Positions 5,575-7,442 of a stretch of 7,442 nt of DNA are shown here, one piece after another. Every line of letters begins with the position of its first letter. Position 1 is the stretch's first letter. The translations under genes were made by a program, and so were the position numbers. The notes beneath the pieces were generated by a model. That model ran no database searches. It was not told the DNA's origin and saw only the letters and a list, made by a program, of their open reading frames with translations. This DNA is from CG1-02-35-72 sp036170135 (GTDB lineage Bacteria > Bacteroidota > Bacteroidia > Flavobacteriales > Flavobacteriaceae). Where the stretch lies: assembly GCA_036170135.1 (NCBI GenBank), contig JAVHOP010000129.1, positions 1 through 7,442 of the forward strand, read 5' to 3'.

Positions 5575-7442
5575 ATGGCAGTATTATCAAAAATAAGAGA
5601 ACGATCAATTTTTTTAATTATCATCATTGCAATGGCTTTATTTGCTTTTGTTTTAGGAGATTTATTTAAATACCGCAAATCGAGCAACTTAATTGGCGAA
5701 GTAAACGGAGACCCTATAACTAGAGAAGAATTTTCAAAAGAAATGGATCTATTTAAATCTAGAAGTGGCGATAAAGCTTCTCAAATCCAATCGGCTAAGG
5801 CAGTATGGAATTCCATTATCAGTGAAAAAATATTCAATAAACAATTAAATGATGCCGGTATCGTTATTGGCGAAGAAGATGTTTGGAATACAATCGTCAA
5901 TTTACCATATATTCAAAGTAGCCCATTATTTCAAAATGAAGCCGGATTATTTGATGAAGAAAAATTAAAAGAATATTTGGTCACTCTTAAAGAAAATGCC
6001 GCTACAAATCCAAAAGACACACAATGGGCTGGATGGATTTTAACCGAACAAAGTGTTAAACGCAATCTTGAACAAAACATCTATACCAGTTTAGTTATAA
6101 ATGGTATCAATTCCACCTTATTTGAAGGTAAAAATTACTATAATGATCAGACCACAAAATCTGATATTGAATATGTTTTTGTGCCTTTTAACACGATACC
6201 TGATAATCAATTTAAAATATCTGATAGCGAAGTCAAATCGTATGTAAATGATCGTGAAAAACAGTTTCAAGTTGAAGCTTCACGCGATTTAAGCTTTGTA
6301 AAATTTGATATTTCTCCTACTTTAGAAGACGAAGAATTTGTAAGAAAAGATGTCGCCAATATGCTTAATGACAAAGATGAATACAGCACTGCGGCAAAAT
6401 CTACAATAAAAATCTTAGGATTTAAAAATACCACAAATGATAAACTATTTTTAACCGAAAATAACTCTGATTTATCATTTTCTGATGATTATTTAATCAA
6501 ATTACAATTACCGCTAACGGTTGCCGATACAATTTTAAATGCCCAAAAAGGAGATATTGTTGGTCCTTATAAAGATGGCGGGTTTTATAAACTCTCAAAA
6601 ATAAAAGATTTTAAACAAATTCCAGATTCAGTTAAAGCAAGTCATATTTTGATTTCTTTTTCTGGTGCTTTACGTTCAACGGAACAAAGAACAGAAGCTG
6701 CCGCCAAAATTATGGCTGATAGCATTTTTGCACTTGTTAAAAATGATAATAATAAATTTACCGATATAGCCAAAGCAGTCTCTTACGATAAAGGCTCTGG
6801 TGCAAAAGGTGGTGAATTAGGATGGTTTGATTATGGAGCTATGGTTGCTGAATTTAGAGACTTTGCCTTTATAAACAAAAAAGGAGATGTTGGCGTTGTA
6901 AAATCTAGCTTTGGATATCATATTATAAGAATTGACGATCAAAAGAACTTCCAAAAAGCAATTAAAATGGTGACTTTTGGAAGAAAAATTGAAGCATCCG
7001 AAAAAACAGAAAATGCTATTTTTGAAAAAGCAGAAACATTTACCTCTAATGTGACTGCTTCTAAAAACTTTCGACAAAAAGCTAAAGAAAGTGGTTACGA
7101 GGTAAACTCTATTTCTGGCGTAAAAATGATGGATGAATCTATTTCTGATATTAAAAATCAACGCACAATTGTAAACTGGGCATTTAAAAAAGATACTAAG
7201 GTTGGAAATATTAAAAGATTTGATACGGAAGATGGCTATTTAGTTGTACAATTAGACAAAGCCCAAGAAAAAGGACTCATGGACTTATCGTTAGCGAGTA
7301 TCGGTGTAAGACGGATATTATTTGAACAAAAGAAAGCTGAATATATCACAAAAGGTATGGGAACAATGTCTTTAACCGATATTGCTGCCAAATATAAGGT
7401 ATCTGTTTTGAGTTCTTTAGCAGTATCTTTAGCAAGCCCTGT
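5575..7442 (+). CDS. ppiD: Membrane-anchored peptidylprolyl isomerase, PpiD/SurA type (3' end cut off)
   Basis: The frame is open from ATG 5575 to the window end (622 complete codons); relatives are about 700 residues, so perhaps 80 are missing. The start MAVLSKIRERS followed by one hydrophobic helix (about 12-28) anchors the protein in the inner membrane, with the remainder in the periplasm. A SurA_N-like chaperone region covers about 35-220 (EVNGDPITREEF, then helical). A parvulin domain at about 353-455 carries the hallmarks ASHILISF (His357), GGELGWF (412-418) and FGYHIIRI (446-453, His449), so it is probably active in cis-trans prolyl isomerisation. The regions before (about 235-345) and after (about 460-565) look like degenerate parvulin units. 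The likely role is folding or escorting exported proteins, including outer-membrane barrels such as the product at 757-2034. Bacteroidota annotations may call it SurA; the membrane anchor favours PpiD. Confidence 0.93.
   Translation, partial: MAVLSKIRERSIFLIIIIAMALFAFVLGDLFKYRKSSNLIGEVNGDPITREEFSKEMDLFKSRSGDKASQIQSAKAVWNSIISEKIFNKQLNDAGIVIGEEDVWNTIVNLPYIQSSPLFQNEAGLFDEEKLKEYLVTLKENAATNPKDTQWAGWILTEQSVKRNLEQNIYTSLVINGINSTLFEGKNYYNDQTTKSDIEYVFVPFNTIPDNQFKISDSEVKSYVNDREKQFQVEASRDLSFVKFDISPTLEDEEFVRKDVANMLNDKDEYSTAAKSTIKILGFKNTTNDKLFLTENNSDLSFSDDYLIKLQLPLTVADTILNAQKGDIVGPYKDGGFYKLSKIKDFKQIPDSVKASHILISFSGALRSTEQRTEAAAKIMADSIFALVKNDNNKFTDIAKAVSYDKGSGAKGGELGWFDYGAMVAEFRDFAFINKKGDVGVVKSSFGYHIIRIDDQKNFQKAIKMVTFGRKIEASEKTENAIFEKAETFTSNVTASKNFRQKAKESGYEVNSISGVKMMDESISDIKNQRTIVNWAFKKDTKVGNIKRFDTEDGYLVVQLDKAQEKGLMDLSLASIGVRRILFEQKKAEYITKGMGTMSLTDIAAKYKVSVLSSLAVSLASP

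Noticed and set aside
6817..7161. 114-residue minus-strand ORF opposite ppiD
   Set aside because: The protein is Phe/Ser/His-rich, as expected from the reverse complement of Lys/Glu/Asp-rich codons, and the + strand encodes an unbroken parvulin protein here.

Overview
The window is AT-rich and carries seven genes, all on the + strand and tightly packed. It looks like core chromosome of a member of the Bacteroidota, most likely the Flavobacteriaceae. The pointers are the low GC, the absence of clear Shine-Dalgarno sequences, candidate Bacteroidota-type -7 boxes (TAnnTTTG), and the protein families and their order. There are no transposases, phage genes, tRNAs, rRNAs, CRISPR repeats or signs of recent transfer.

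Layout. (1) coaX, type III pantothenate kinase (32-760), follows a candidate promoter box at the window edge. (2) A predicted outer-membrane beta-barrel protein (757-2034) overlaps coaX by ATGA. (3) A secreted TPR-type protein (2052-3425) follows. (4) An LptC-like lipoprotein (3428-4006) starts at TTG two bases after the previous stop. (5) A 64-residue protein with two membrane segments (4012-4206) comes next. (6) A CNNM/CBS/CorC_HlyC membrane protein (4221-5486) starts at GTG. (7) After an 88-base gap with a second candidate promoter, a PpiD/SurA-type membrane-anchored parvulin isomerase begins at 5575 and is cut off by the window end.

Function. One cytosolic cofactor gene (coaX) leads a set of cell-envelope genes: outer-membrane protein, periplasmic repeat protein, LPS-transport lipoprotein, inner-membrane proteins and a periplasmic folding factor. 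The first six genes have gaps of no more than 17 bases and probably form one operon; ppiD probably has its own promoter as well. The shared theme is outer-membrane biogenesis, though the roles of the barrel, the TPR protein and the 64-residue protein are not known from sequence.

The most unusual signal is a perfect 12-bp inverted repeat with a 7-base loop and a T-rich tail, shaped like an intrinsic terminator. It lies inside the signal-peptide codons of lptC, just after a non-ATG start. It may be an attenuator separating the upstream from the downstream half of the operon. The second noteworthy point is that the isomerase appears to hold three parvulin-like units, of which only the middle one keeps the catalytic histidines. 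Otherwise this is an ordinary region; I found no clearly novel system such as a defence or mobile module.
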